DNA of 64,000 nt, taken from positions 1,149,371 through 1,213,370 of the forward strand of contig CM063246.1 of the NCBI GenBank assembly GCA_032158295.1. The letters run 5' to 3'. Position numbers and translations under genes: made by a program. This document shows positions 23,401 through 34,700 of this stretch, one piece after another. Positions within the stretch are counted from its first letter, which is position 1, and each line of letters opens with the position of its first letter. Below the pieces are notes generated by a model. That model saw only the letters and a program-made list of their open reading frames with translations. It had not been told where the DNA came from and made no database searches. The DNA comes from Pycnopodia helianthoides (Eukaryota > Echinodermata > Asteroidea > Forcipulatida > Asteriidae).

Positions 23401-25458
23401 GAATCGGAGAAGTATCGTTAGGCGGCTTAGGCCGTGTCTGAAGAAGCAACTGTGGCTTGATCATCATGTCAACAAGCATTACAGCATAGGCTCTCTCTGA
23501 GCAACATTTTTTGCAAGTCCAAGTCAAGTCACAAGTCATATGGTCCAGTCACAAGTCAAGTCAAAAGTTGTTAGGTCACAAGTCAAGTCAAGTCACAAGC
23601 GCTATTTATCCCAGTCAGGGCAGACTTCGCTTGTGACCAGCGCCCTTGCCTTATCGATCAGACTCGAAGTCGGAAGTCGAAGCCGCGAGCCGAACGAAGT
23701 ATGATGACGCAATGCGTAAATTCTAAAGTTTATGGAGTCGCTCGAGTAGCTTCTGACTTGCTTTGGTAACAAGTCATTTTTTGCAAGTCCAAGACAAGCC
23801 ACAAGTCAATACTGAAAGTTACAAGTCAAGTCACAAGTCAAAAAAACAGTGACCCGAGTCCGACTCGAGTCCAAGTCATATGCCTCGAGTCATGACAAAT
23901 GGCTTACCTCTGTCAGTTTCTTGTGCTGTTTCCTTAAAATGTCAAGAGGCTCTTGAAAGAATATCTCGACATCTGGCTTCATCTAAGAACAAGAAAAGAA
24001 ATCTTAGAAAACAAACTAAAGGGAAGAGATTTGAAGAATGTGAACATTCCAAACATTTCTAAAAATTTCTCTTGGCCAGCTTTGGTTCCCTGCTTAGTCT
24101 AGACCCAGAACCTCCCAGATGTTACCATTCAGGAGGTTCAGATAATCTGTGCATCACCAGCAATACAAAAGTACAGGTTTGCACACAATGTGGACTATTT
24201 CTTTCAATGTGGACTATTTCTCTTTTTGGTGATTGCTTTACTTTTTTTTTTAAAGAGTATTTGAAGGAAGTAATTTTACATAGTAAACTTGTGGGTACAA
24301 CCAAGTGTACAATCTCTTTTGGGAGGAGTGTTGGCTCTGAAAAGAGCCGGTGTGGTCTCGACGTTTCGAACAGTGTACTCTGCTCGTCTTCAGGAGAATG
24401 GACAAATTTGAAGGCTCAAGGAGAATTTTAGAAAAAATCCTGAGAAATTATACTGCCGAAACAGGCCTTGTTTTGGGCAACAAAGTATCAACCTAAAAGT
24501 GTTTTTCAATTCAATTAGTGTCTGAATGTTTTAGATCTTAACTGTTCCTGTTTAAATCAATGAATAGTTTTTATATAATAGTGCTTTATCTACGGGCATC
24601 TTAAAGCGCTTATTATTAAATTTTAGATCCCCATTTAAGATAGAATTTTGAAGTTTTTGAATTATGAGACCAATTTACATAGCACCTTATAAGGGATGCC
24701 AAGGTGCTCCGACTGCCAGAACAACAGAGCAAACCCACACTCTTAGCAATAAGTGTAACTGGTTTTTTTTGTATGTGCATTACACAGCACACAGGACCGA
24801 AGCAATAATGGTTAAGTGTCATGCTTAAGGACACCAAACGTCCCAAACCCACATTCTGCTGATCAGAAACACCAGAGCTTGAGTCCGATGCTCTCCATCA
24901 TTGTTTATTACGTGTCTAATGAGAAATGAGATAAATTAGTACTGTACCTTTGCCGATAAAGATATAACTGTACACTGATTTCCACATATGGACATTGATG
25001 CGTTGTCTCTAAACAATCAAACAAAAGTATTTTTTACAAAAAGTAAATGTTTCAAGAAATTCTCTAAAAAGTGTAAACGATTTTATGCAGACTAATGAGC
25101 CTTGTCTGTTATGTTCTACCTCCTGAACACTTTAAAAATGAATTAAAAGTAGGGTAATTTAAGAAACATTGTAAGTAGGCTTATAAAATGTAAAATACAT
25201 AATGTTCATTTTCAGACATCAAAAGTAATTAAGATATTTTTTTAATTTATATAATTTAAAGTAATTAAAATATTTTTTTAAATTGATATAAAAAGTAAAT
25301 AGAATTTTTTTTTAAATTGATACAAAAAATGTTACAAAACCCGCACTTTCGTTAATGCATTCACTGCAAAAGATGTGCGCACAGCTCGTCAGATAGAATT
25401 TGCGTGGATCAACACCTGGCAGGTGAAAACAGGTATTGCAGTGCACCCAGTCCGTCAT
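14443..25458 (-). CDS. RNF212B: RNF212/RNF212B-family meiotic RING protein (Zip3-like), 13 coding exons
   Basis: Exons in transcript order: 25347-25458, 24948-25008, 23908-23982, 23038-23094, 22036-22103, 19786-19875, 19286-19347, 18774-18831, 17869-17911, 16627-16717, 15946-16012, 15370-15459 and 14443-14563 (TAA 14443-14445). All are bounded by AG/GT with consistent phases. With one missing base in exon 2 allowed for, the product is 331 residues. It starts MTDWVHCNTCF. The RING is C7-x2-C10-x15-C26-x-H28-x2-C31-x2-C34, then C43-x2-C46. The segment MKPDVEIFF and the coiled coil ILRKQHKKLTEVLEFQ match human RNF212 and RNF212B closely, followed by a leucine-zipper-like stretch (about residues 127-145). 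The tail from about residue 147 is Ser/Thr/Pro-rich, as in RNF212B. Vertebrate and yeast relatives are SUMO/ubiquitin ligases that act at meiotic crossover sites. The choice between RNF212 and RNF212B is open. As written, exon 2 is frameshifted. Confidence 0.88.
18108..18486. mobile_element. TTAA MITE (family 1)
   Basis: Perfect inverted ends TTAAAGGAACATTACAGAA and TGTAATGTTCCTTTAA. Nearly identical to 19879-20266. Confidence 0.85.
19090..19290 (-). mobile_element. tRNA-like SINE, reverse copy
   Basis: Same family as 9424 and 22205. It has GGATTTGAACCTGCGATCTC and TCTACCAACTGAG, and it ends close to RNF212-like exon 7. Confidence 0.65.
19535..19756 (+). mobile_element. tRNA-Leu-like SINE head fused to a MITE fragment
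   Basis: 19535-19640 has the SINE head and B-box-like GTGGGTTCCAGTCCTGGTC. From 19642 it continues with the TTCTCAGTTCTGAAAAGAAC segment found in the 8221-8521 element. Confidence 0.5.
19879..20266. mobile_element. TTAA MITE (family 1) abutting an RNF212-like splice acceptor
   Basis: Same subfamily as 18108-18486. On the minus strand its end TTCCTTTAA directly precedes the CAG acceptor of exon 6 (exon start 19875). Confidence 0.85.
20409..20921. mobile_element. TTAA MITE (family 1) with a nested second MITE
   Basis: The left end is degenerate (AAGGTGGGGCCTATACTTTG); the right end is AGTATACCCTGCCTTTAA. It is interrupted at 20447-20588 by another element. Confidence 0.75.
20447..20588. mobile_element. 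Nested 142-bp palindromic MITE
   Basis: Starts GGGGTCGATTTCACAAAGAG and ends TTTGTGAAAATCGACCCCT; the interior is built of repeated GACTAGTCCTA motifs. It lies inside the 20409-20921 MITE. Confidence 0.8.
21260..21657. mobile_element. TTAA MITE (family 1)
   Basis: Ends TTAAAGGAAAGGTACACG and GGTATACTTTGCCTTTAA. It shares its right TTAA with the next element. Confidence 0.8.
21654..22003. mobile_element. TTAA MITE (family 1)
   Basis: Ends TTAAAAGGTGTGTACAACAT and ATGTTGTACATGTCCTTTAA. It is back to back with 21260-21657 and close to RNF212-like exon 5. Confidence 0.8.
22205..22425 (-). mobile_element. tRNA-like SINE, reverse copy
   Basis: Best preserved copy: GGACTTGAACCTGCAACCTC, CTCTACCAACTGAGCCATC, then the body with TGTCAATATCTTTGTTCAGG. 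Confidence 0.7.
23254..23386. repeat. Hairpin element, about 130 bp
   Basis: Arms TATAGACTGTGCAAGTCTTG and CGAGACTTGCACAGTCTAT are inverted. The centre holds a second palindrome, TGGGACCACTTTGGTCCCA. Confidence 0.8.
23508..23880. repeat. Degenerate ACAAGTCAAGTC tandem repeat
   Basis: Irregular repeats of AAGTC/ACAAGTC at both ends flank a unique GC-richer segment (about 23605-23765). It is in an RNF212-like intron. Confidence 0.7.
24948..25008 (-). other. RNF212B: RNF212-like exon 2 with apparent 1-nt deletion in the RING
   Basis: The exon has 61 nt where phases on both sides need 62. The conserved Cys-Pro-Ile-Cys is read as TGT CC-ATA TGT at 24994-24984, one base short at the Pro codon. 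Before the gap the frame gives KTTHQC; after it the frame gives ICGNQCTVISLSAK, which joins in phase to exon 3. Read without correction, translation leaves the frame and stops at the exon 3 junction (AGA TGA), losing everything after the RING. Confidence 0.8.
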
Positions 25459-25676
25459 TGTCTAATCTATCTGGTACAAACAAATCATGACACAAGGGTT
25501 ACTAAGGCCACGACCTAGTAATGGACAATTTAAATTTCTTTCTCCGTGACTTAAATTTTTTGGTTTATTGGTTTATTCTAACATTGCAAAAGTCTATACT
25601 AGAGGCTGACCTGAATTTGAATGAAAATATTTGAAAAAATGTACCGGTATTAAACAAATAAATAAATGAAATGCAT

Positions 25677-26202
25677 TTAAAGAGGATGGGCCATGGTGAT
25701 TGAAGTTGACGTTATTTTTTAGTTTTCTGCTTTTTATAATTTGTTGCATCTTTTGTAACATTACATTAACAAAAGAAGTGATATTTGCAGGGAGTTTTTA
25801 CTCCATTCACTAGCCCGCCGCCTAAATTATTTTTTCAAAATCCCGTAAATGAGGGCAGCAAACAAACATGACGTCACTATACGTACTGAATGCCCAGATG
25901 GTCTGTACTGAGCAATGCTCAATGAGTAACAACAAACAGCCGTTTGACAGAGGGGTACATACTTCGACGTCACTATTCTTTTGAATTTTTGGAGACAGCT
26001 TTCTGGCACCGACTGCTGTTGTTTCGATTTTGCCTGAAGGCGGGGGTGAGAAGAGGCTTGGAAACTGCGTTGTAAACAAATACCCATTCATTCTATAACT
26101 CTGTCACAGTGTTTTCTTGGTAGATATAGGTGTATTTAGGGATGTAAAACATAAATTTAAGAGTGACCTCTACTCCTAGCTAGCGTGGCCCAACCTCTTT
26201 AA
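25677..26202. mobile_element. TTAA-flanked MITE, about 525 bp
   Basis: Ends TTAAAGAGGATGGGCCATG and GTGGCCCAACCTCTTTAA. It lies between the RNF212-like start exon and its candidate upstream exon. Confidence 0.65.
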
Positions 26203-26566
26203 GGCTAAGTACTAGCCTGGTAGGACCCAGTCCCTGTTGCATTTCATTGACAATTCTGAACCCAGTCTTGTACCAATTGTGAAAATCAGCACCACGTTGA
26301 CAGAAACCAAACAATGATCCAACCTTTTTAAGTCATGCAGTGCTATTTTTTATTTACACAACAGTTTCAGTAACCACGTAACTGAGCGATAAAAACAGCT
26401 ATGTATGGACATCGTTACAAATGTATCAGACTCTACTTATTTGTTATTTTGTTTAAACAAGATAAATACAGTCAAACAGAGCATGTATGATTGTTATGAA
26501 AACTAGGCCGAATCATAATGTCACAAAATAATCATGTTCAAAGGAAAGTGATAATGCAGCACTGAC

Positions 26567-26751
26567 CTGACGTCCATTGGTCGCAAGTTTTTACCCAATG
26601 CAAATTTCAAATGCTCGTCCACTTTGCGAGATTTGGCGAGACTTGCTATTTCATCATCTTCAATGGTACCCGGCGATTCTGTTTCGGAAACGGCAAGTAC
26701 TTTGGTGACCAGTGTATTTTGTTTCGCCTGATTGCGCGAGTGTGTGGACAT
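26567..26751 (-). other. Candidate upstream exon of the RNF212-like gene with a 62-codon upstream ORF
   Basis: A minus-strand open frame starts ATG at 26751 and runs to a donor (TCAG/GTCAGT) at 26567. The RNF212-like start exon has its own acceptor at 25470 (GTACCAG/ATAGATT), so a 5' exon must lie upstream. If these two sites join, the open frame closes at once (AG/A TAG), 8 nt before the main ATG, giving an upstream ORF of 62 codons. The peptide (MSTHSRNQAKQNTL...) has no family I recognise. It could instead be the first coding exon of another gene, or chance. Confidence 0.4.
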
Positions 26752-26861
26752 GTGTCATTCACACGTAGTGCATGTGTGTGCATTATGATATTCCGTGCAT
26801 AGCCGACACATAGCAGGATTGCTCATTCAAAACAAGGAACGTCATCGGATCCTGCCGTATT
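26752..26861 (+). promoter_or_regulatory. Putative shared promoter region and AARS1 non-coding exon 1
   Basis: AARS1 coding exon 1 begins with an acceptor (CCCTACAG/GTTGACACC) 9 nt before its ATG, so a 5' UTR exon lies upstream. The best donor is CCGTATT/GTAAGTTGA at 26862. Just before it begins the divergent minus-strand upstream exon. This suggests a compact bidirectional promoter around 26.75-26.85 kb with somewhat raised CpG. No TATA box is evident. Transcription start sites are not visible in the sequence. Confidence 0.4.
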
Positions 26862-27044
26862 GTAAGTTGATTATGATGTTGATCGTGCATTTTTTTTCGC
26901 AAGAATTTATTTTAATATCTTTGAAGATGATTGTGTAGATGTAATAGTTGGGTGCTAACAGGGTCGAGATATTTCTCTTTTTAAAGTGTTTTTTAGAGAA
27001 TTTAATTGACACCAACCAAGTGAAAGATTTTGGCCAGGCAGGGA

Positions 27045-27673
27045 TAGCCTTGATATCAAGGCTGTGTAGACAAGTACCTAGCTAAAACCATAGAGCAAGG
27101 ATACTAAAACCTCAGCCGCCCGAATGCGATACAACCCCAGTCCCCCGACTGACTCTAAAAAAAATAGCACACCGCACTCTCACCATGCACACACACACAG
27201 CGCCTCTATGATGTAATGTACGCACACACCGCTATTCCACACACAGCTATCGCCCACAATCCTAGCCCGTGAGCCATCAGCTGTCAGGCTCACAGCCTTC
27301 ATTATGTTTTTGTTCATTGTTTTCTCGCAAATCCGTGGAAAATGGGGGGGGGGGTGAGTGGATATGCAAAGAGCGCACTCATTTACCGCAAGACCCGGAA
27401 GTGTACAAGATCGTCAAGGCTGTGAGCCTGACAGCTCACGGGCTAGGATTGTGGGCGATAGCGGTGTGTGGAATAGCGGTGTGTGTGGGACTGTGGAAAC
27501 GAGCGTTTGTGTGCTTCCTTGGGTGAGAGCGTGGTGTGCTGTTTAAAGACAGTCGGGGGACCTGAACAGGAGTTGCATTGCATTCGGGCATCGCATTCGT
27601 GCGGCTGTGGTTATGCACATTTTTAGCTTTATAGTAAGCAAACTATTACACAGCCTTGTTGCAATCAAGGCTA
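27045..27673. mobile_element. Foldback element, copy 2
   Basis: Highly similar to 1284-1921, in the first intron of AARS1. The flanking GGCAGGGA is directly repeated (27037-27044 and 27674-27681). The inner end of the left arm is shortened. Confidence 0.8.
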
Positions 27674-28713
27674 GGCAGGGAGGGAGTCCGTCAATGTCAA
27701 TGTCATGATGCCAGATCGGTGTTTATGTCCCCCTGGCCCTTGTGGGGAGCTTTGCCGAGTTCCCTTGTCGGGAAGATCATCTTAACAAACAAACAATAAC
27801 AAACAATTATGCATCCCTTTGGAGACATCTTTTGTTCTTTCCTTTTCCCCTGTACTTAAAATCCTCCCATGATATACTCTGTACACAAAAATCCATGTGG
27901 AGCACCCCGGTCTTTAAAATTCCCTTATAGTTATGGAGACCTTTTGTTTTCCCTTCTCTGTTTTGTCCTGGGCCTCCACAAGGTAGCGAATATCAAAACA
28001 TGTGTGCCACTCCCTTTATTTGACTTGCCATTTGTTTTTGTACTTTTGGTGGGTAGACATAATCGACTGCCACCAAGAAACTTCTGTTACAGTTTTCAGG
28101 AGTAAGCTTAAATTATATTCTAGCTGTGATAATCTCAGCTCTTGTCTTGGCGTCACTTTAGTCACCCTCCGGTCTTGACTGTCCTGTAGGGTTGATCGAG
28201 GGTTTCAATCATTGCCACTAACTGTAGTGTTAGAACTATTCCTGAGGGTATCATTGTCATAATCTGTTTGAATATTTAAAGAATTTTTTTTATTACCAAT
28301 GTTGTATGTGTGCTTTAAACTGTGACATCATCATACTACTCTGTATTTTTTATTATTTTTTTCTGATTAGCAATATTATGTTTTTCCGTGTGTTATGTAC
28401 AATTTAAGATTTATACGTTCAATTGTTTTTTCATTTGTCATTAAATGTTTGTATTAATCCATGTTAAAGGGGATCTCTACTCGACAAGCTCCGATTTTTG
28501 GGGATCCCCTTCCACCATCTCTAATTAGAAAATAATGCGTCCAAAGTGTATAAATATATTTTGTAAAACAAGCTTGAACTTTATAATACCCAAAACTACA
28601 TATATGCCTTGTCATATAATGAAATGAGATGTGGTAAAAATAATAAAGAATGAATGAATGAATCAAGTGATTAATTGTCCAACACATTGCAATTTTCCCT
28701 ACAGGTTGACACC

Positions 28714-31700
28714 ATGGATGCGTCACTGACATCCCAACAGGTCCGTCAGATCTTCATAGACTTTCATGTCAATCATCCGGTCTTTAAACATGACTTTGTT
28801 CGGTCCAGCTCCACCATTCCTCTGGATGATCCCACCCTACTCTTTGCTAACGCCGGCATGAATCAGGTAAATCAACTTTGAGTACGATTCAGGCCTTGCG
28901 CTTAAGCTTTTTGTAAAGTAGCCTGCCGGGCCAGTGAACTGTGCATTTTACTTGCCCCCAGGAAGTTTTAGTAGCCCAGATTTTAAACAGGAATTGCCAT
29001 AAATGTAATGTTCTTATGTGTTAATGTTAATGATCACAACCAGTTTAATGATCAAATGAAGTTATATTCACACACTCAATGACGATGAACACATTTTATA
29101 CATTAATTATTCACATCTGAAAAGGAAGAAATTAGCATTTTAAACAAGTAGGTTGGACAATTTTTAGTAGCCCCATAGGGCAAGTTGAGAAGTGGTGTTT
29201 ACTAGCCCATAGCATTTTTTACTAGACAATGTACGCCGGCTAGTGTTAAGGGCAAGCCCTAGATATGTTACTTTGATTAACCCTCTTGCTGTCTGACCAT
29301 TCAATACCATTCAAGTGGTTTTGAATGATAGATAAACTATGCCAGCCTGAAATACATGTATGATACCATGAGGGAATGCATGTACACAGTACACAGTTAG
29401 TTCTGTGCACAGTTGTGCCACCGTACACAACCTTGGCAGTCAAATGGTTTCAAATGGTTGGTCAACTCACTGGAAAATGTTGCCAAGAGTCACTGACAGT
29501 AGGAGGGTTAAAGGTATTGTACAGGATTGGTATGGATAATAAACATTATTTAATTTTAGTCTAAGAGCATACTGATTATAAAGTTCATACTAGAAACATT
29601 TTTTTTTGGTGTGAAATATTTTCCCCTGAAATGAAGTCATATTATTCGAAAAAACTGTATCTGAAAACCAAAATGAACGCAACAGCTGATAAGTTTACAA
29701 CTAATATTAAGGACATTGTGTTTTCATGTTTAACATTGTGCACGGTTTTTCACTATTTTCTCCTGACTCACAACAAGTTAAGACCAAATTTTCACAGGTT
29801 TGTTATTTCATGTATATGGTTAAACATGAACACTGTCTGCAACCAATTTGTCAGCTCTACCAATCCCGTATAATACCTTTAAAGTTGCATGGCACAATTT
29901 TTGCCCAAATTTTATTTAACAAAATTATGAACGGATTTTGACAGATGATGCTATTTCAAAACAAAAAAATTACAAAAAGTTTGGCATATTGCCATGGACA
30001 ATGCACAAACAATTGTTTATATGTGGCTGATGGGCGTGGCATAATGTTGGGATCCTGATAATAGTGTATTTTCTTTGTATTTATGCTCTATGAGCGTCAA
30101 TTTGGGCTGACACCCCTGCGCTTTATCAAGTGTTCATTATTATTATTATATTCTCATACATTGATAAGTTCGTTTGCTTCTTGAGTATCCGTAAAATAAC
30201 ATCGTCCTCAAAAATCAATTGTTGCGGTATCCGCTGCTCAAATATAGGATTCGAGCTGCCTCTAGTTACCAGACAAGGTCAAGTGGTAAGACATGATCTG
30301 CTCTAGAATGGCAAAGGTCGTGGGTTCGAATCCCGCCTGAGTGATATGCGTGTGGATTTCTTTCACAGGACTCTGAAAAGTACTGAGTATATAGGAGAGT
30401 ATACCCATAGGAGCTTTAATATGAGCTTTGTATTTTCTCTTCTAAAGTTCAAGTCCATCTTCACTGGAACTGTGGATCCAAACAGCGATATGGGAAGACT
30501 GAAGCGAGTGGTTAACAGCCAGAAATGTATCCGTGCCGGGGGCAAACACAACGATCTTGATGACGTGGGCAAGGACTCCTACCATCATACCTTCTTTGAG
30601 ATGCTGGGAACGTGGTCCTTTGGAGACTACTTTAAGGTTTGTCTATTTGTAAAGAAGTCTCTTCTCATCTTTCGTCCAATTCAATCTCAACGATTAATTT
30701 TACTGTATTAACAATTTATTTTTGTTGATACATTTTTCAATCCAGTTTTGAACCCACATTTTTTCTGCTCGCTGTCTTCTTAAAAATTATTGTCATCGTC
30801 TTTATCTTGTGGTTTATTGTTGCTGTTCTTTGTTGCCATGCTGGTTGTGTTTAATCCATACCTGTGTTCACTCATTGTTTGTTTGTCTGGCAGTGTTTTG
30901 GAGAGCAACCAGATAGTAGTTAAGTCACTTTTGCAATCCTTGAGGCACTGTCTTCTCTGTGTCTTTTCTAGCCTGTTTATTTTTTTTGGGGGGGGGGTCC
31001 CCTCTTTTTTTTCTTTTTCCTCCTGTCAGTCATTGGTGGTCTGTTGTTAGTGTTTTTAAAGTTCAGTTTTATGTAACATTAATTTTCTGTGTAAATTCTA
31101 ATGTTTTAATACTGCTTTAATCCTTTTAACTTAATTAAGCTTTCAGAATAATAATACAAATAATAGTGGCTTCTTTTATATTGCTCAAATTCATCACCCA
31201 GTGGACTCATAGCACTCCAACACCATAACCCGTCAAAAAAAATTGTGATGTGTGTTGATGTTGTTTTACTCATAGTTCTACCATGTGACTGTGAGTAAAC
31301 CAAATTGTGAAATGTATACTTGGGTAAAATTGTTTTAGGGTATTTACCAAAAAAAGCTAACTAGCTGACACTTTCTTTCTAAATGTGAACAAAATTTATG
31401 ATGCAATGTTTATAAAAGTTTAAATATTTTCTGTTTGCGCAGGTAGAGTGTTGTAAGATGTCATGGGATCTGATGACAGAAGTGTACAAGCCCCGTTGAC
31501 CGGCTCTACGTCACATACTTCGGTGGAGACAAAGATGCAGGTCTGGAACCAGACTTGGACACCAGACAGATATGGCTGGATCTTGGGTGAGCATCATTGG
31601 GGGGGACGTGTAGGGTGTGTGTATAGACCTTTCTATTGCAACGTCACAGCCCAAGTTTTTGCCAACCAAGGTTGGACAACTATAGAAAGCCATAAATGCA

Positions 31701-34700
31701 AAGCAAAAACAGATTGCCACAGTTTGTAACAAGTATTACATAAATGTTCAAAAATACTGTTGAATTTGTTGGAAACAAAGCAACGAACCATGGGATGTAT
31801 TTGTGTCAAATAAAAATTTGCAAAAGTGATGAATTTTGTCACATTGTCTGTTAACACAATTGAAGTTTTTCCCAACATTCGGCTGTCCATGCCAACCAGC
31901 GCGGTTTGTTTATCAACAATGGAAAGGTCTATAATGGGAAGGTTCAAAATTAAGACTTGACCGTTGTTTGTAGTGTCGGGCAAGTAAACTTACGACAGGA
32001 TGAGTCTGGTGGTCTTGTTTTTATTTTCTAATAATGCATCACCTCATCTTTTTTTAAATTATGTTCAAATGTTGAGTTGGAGTTCAATAGAATCTTTTCA
32101 AAAAAACAGTATCCATCAACAGCGACAGTGGTTGGGGAGGGGGGTACCACCCCTATATCCCAAGACAGTATTACCTCTATACTTGGTATGATTATCGTGT
32201 CTTGTGCAGGCCGCGTATACATGTAGCATAAGAATTCCACTGTAGGTTTACAAAACTAATGACATTTTCCATCTTTACCTAAGTTTCCTGACAGATCTCA
32301 AATGCTAAAATATATTTTTTTAACCGTCCTGCTCTTGGCAACATTTTCCAGTGAGTTGACCAACCATTTGAAACCATTCGACTGCCAAGGTTGTGTACGG
32401 TGGCACAACTGTGCACAGAACTAACTGTGTACTGTGTACATGCATTCCCTCATGGCATCATATTGCAGGCTGGCATAGTTTATCTATCATTCAAAATCAC
32501 AGTGAATGGTATGAATGGTCAGACAGCAAGAGGGTTAAAGAAGACTGAAGAAGATCCAGACTCACCACTTGGTTTCTTGGCTTTTGTAGTTTAATACTTC
32601 ATTGTGTATGAATTCTTGAATCTGCCAAACTTGAGCAAAAAGTTGGGGCTGCCATGGCTAGTTGACCACCCCCGTTGCTACATGGCTAACAGTTACTTCC
32701 TATTATCTACACCTTGCAAAGCTTCAAGCACCAATTCCTGCGAATGCGAAGCGAATATTGACGTCACAACTCTGTTTCGCTGTGTATAATTCGCAAGAGT
32801 TGAGCACAGCTCAACCGCTGCAAATTTTGTTGTTGCGAATTTGTGATGTCAAAATTCGCTTCACATTCACATTCGCAGGAAGTATAAACCGGGCTTTACA
32901 CTTGATTGTAATTCCCGTCTAATACCTTTTTGCCCTTTTTAGCCTCCCGTCGGAGCGGGTCATGCCGTTCGGCATGGGGGATAACTTCTGGGAGATGGGG
33001 CCAACCGGACCCTGCGGACCCTGTACCGAAATCCACTACGATCGCGTCGGAGGGGGCCGAGATGCGTCTCAATACGTCAACATGGACGACCCCAACGTGC
33101 TGGAACTCTGGAACTTGGTGTTTACACAGTTTAACAGGTCTGATAATAATAGTAATCATTTATTTATTTAATAATATTATTATTAAATATATTTATTTTC
33201 TCTGCTACTGACATTGTTCAGTTGAAATAATATTAATAACAATAGTGATCTTCGAGCAAACTTGAATCCTCGATTTTGATTGGTCGATTCCATAGCAACA
33301 AGAGTGTGATATTAACCTATATTGCACGGCCTACATCACACCCTGTTCTAAACACTTTGTTCTAACTCTGCGTATTGCGCTATTTCAAGCTGCATGTCAT
33401 GTTTGCTTGGAGATAAATCTGTTATCACACGCGCACTCGTGGAATTCGGAAAATATATTGTGTCTGCGTCCCGTATCCAAATCTGCTTCGTTGTTTATGA
33501 GACTCGGATGGCCCATATTTTTCCACATTCCACTTGCGCTTGTGTAATATGATAACAGAACGTTTTTTGTGCGCTATGTCTGTCAAGAGGGACACTCCTG
33601 GCACATTGTAAGAACTCTGCTATAAAAGCAGGAAGACAACCAAAAGGCCACAGCTATGATTTCAGGAAGAAATAGGTTTAAGAGCAAGAGTCTGTTTGTA
33701 TCTAAATTACTGGTTATTTGAATTGAGTTGCAACCACTAGTCTCCACTAGTTTCCAAAAATTGTGCACATTTATGATTTTACAATGTTGTAAATTGGCTC
33801 ATCGCACAAATGTGAAAAGTGAAAGGTAATTCAAACTGAGATTTTTGTATAAGCTTAATATAAGCAAAATGTACTAGAATGCTGTTTTCCTTGATAATGT
33901 TTTGACTTTTCAGCTGAACAGCCGATTTCCTAGTTTATGGTTTCTCAGCTGTGAGATTGAAAATTGAAAAACACAGTGCAAAATCTTGCTGTGTGTGGAA
34001 TTTATTTTTATTTATTTTTTTTAAAACTCTCCCTGAAAGTTCCCTGAAAATAAACTAATCTTTCCATGTTCTGATGCAAATTTGAAAATCTCTGTGTTTT
34101 CCGGAAACGTTTTTTTTCCTTTCATGTTGAATGTAAATCTAAATATCTCCCTGACTGTTGTACAAAATCTCCCTGATTGCAAGATGCATTTGTTGGCAGC
34201 TCTACAACTACCAAATAAACAAATAATTATGAAAAAAAACAGACTTTTCGTCTGTCGAGCCTAAAAGTGACCATGGAATTTGTCCCAATGACTGTCTGTT
34301 TTCATTGTCTGAAACACTAGGGAGCAAGATGGGTCATTGAGGTTGTTGCCCAAGAAGAACTGTGACACTGGCATGGGGTTGGAGCGTATCCTCTCTGTCA
34401 TACACAACAAGGACTCCAACTATGACACCGATCTCTTTACGCCGATCTTTGATGCTGTTCAAAAGGTAACACTAACCCTAACTCCGTTTGGCACACTATC
34501 CCAGAGAGTTACCCAAATCGCAACACAAGGCAACCAGCCAACTGAAACCATTTGATTTGTATTAGGCAGTGTACTATAGACCCTTGACGTCACACTCTCA
34601 AAAAGGAGGCAGATCATTGGACGATAGCTGTTCTCTGTGCGTAAAAACGTGTGCGTGACCTCAGCGCATCCTGTAGCGTCTCGTGTTATTGATTTAAATA

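Noticed and set aside
31488..31500. Programmed frameshifting in AARS1
   Set aside because: No slippery site or following structure was seen, and AARS1 families read this exon in one frame; an indel is simpler.
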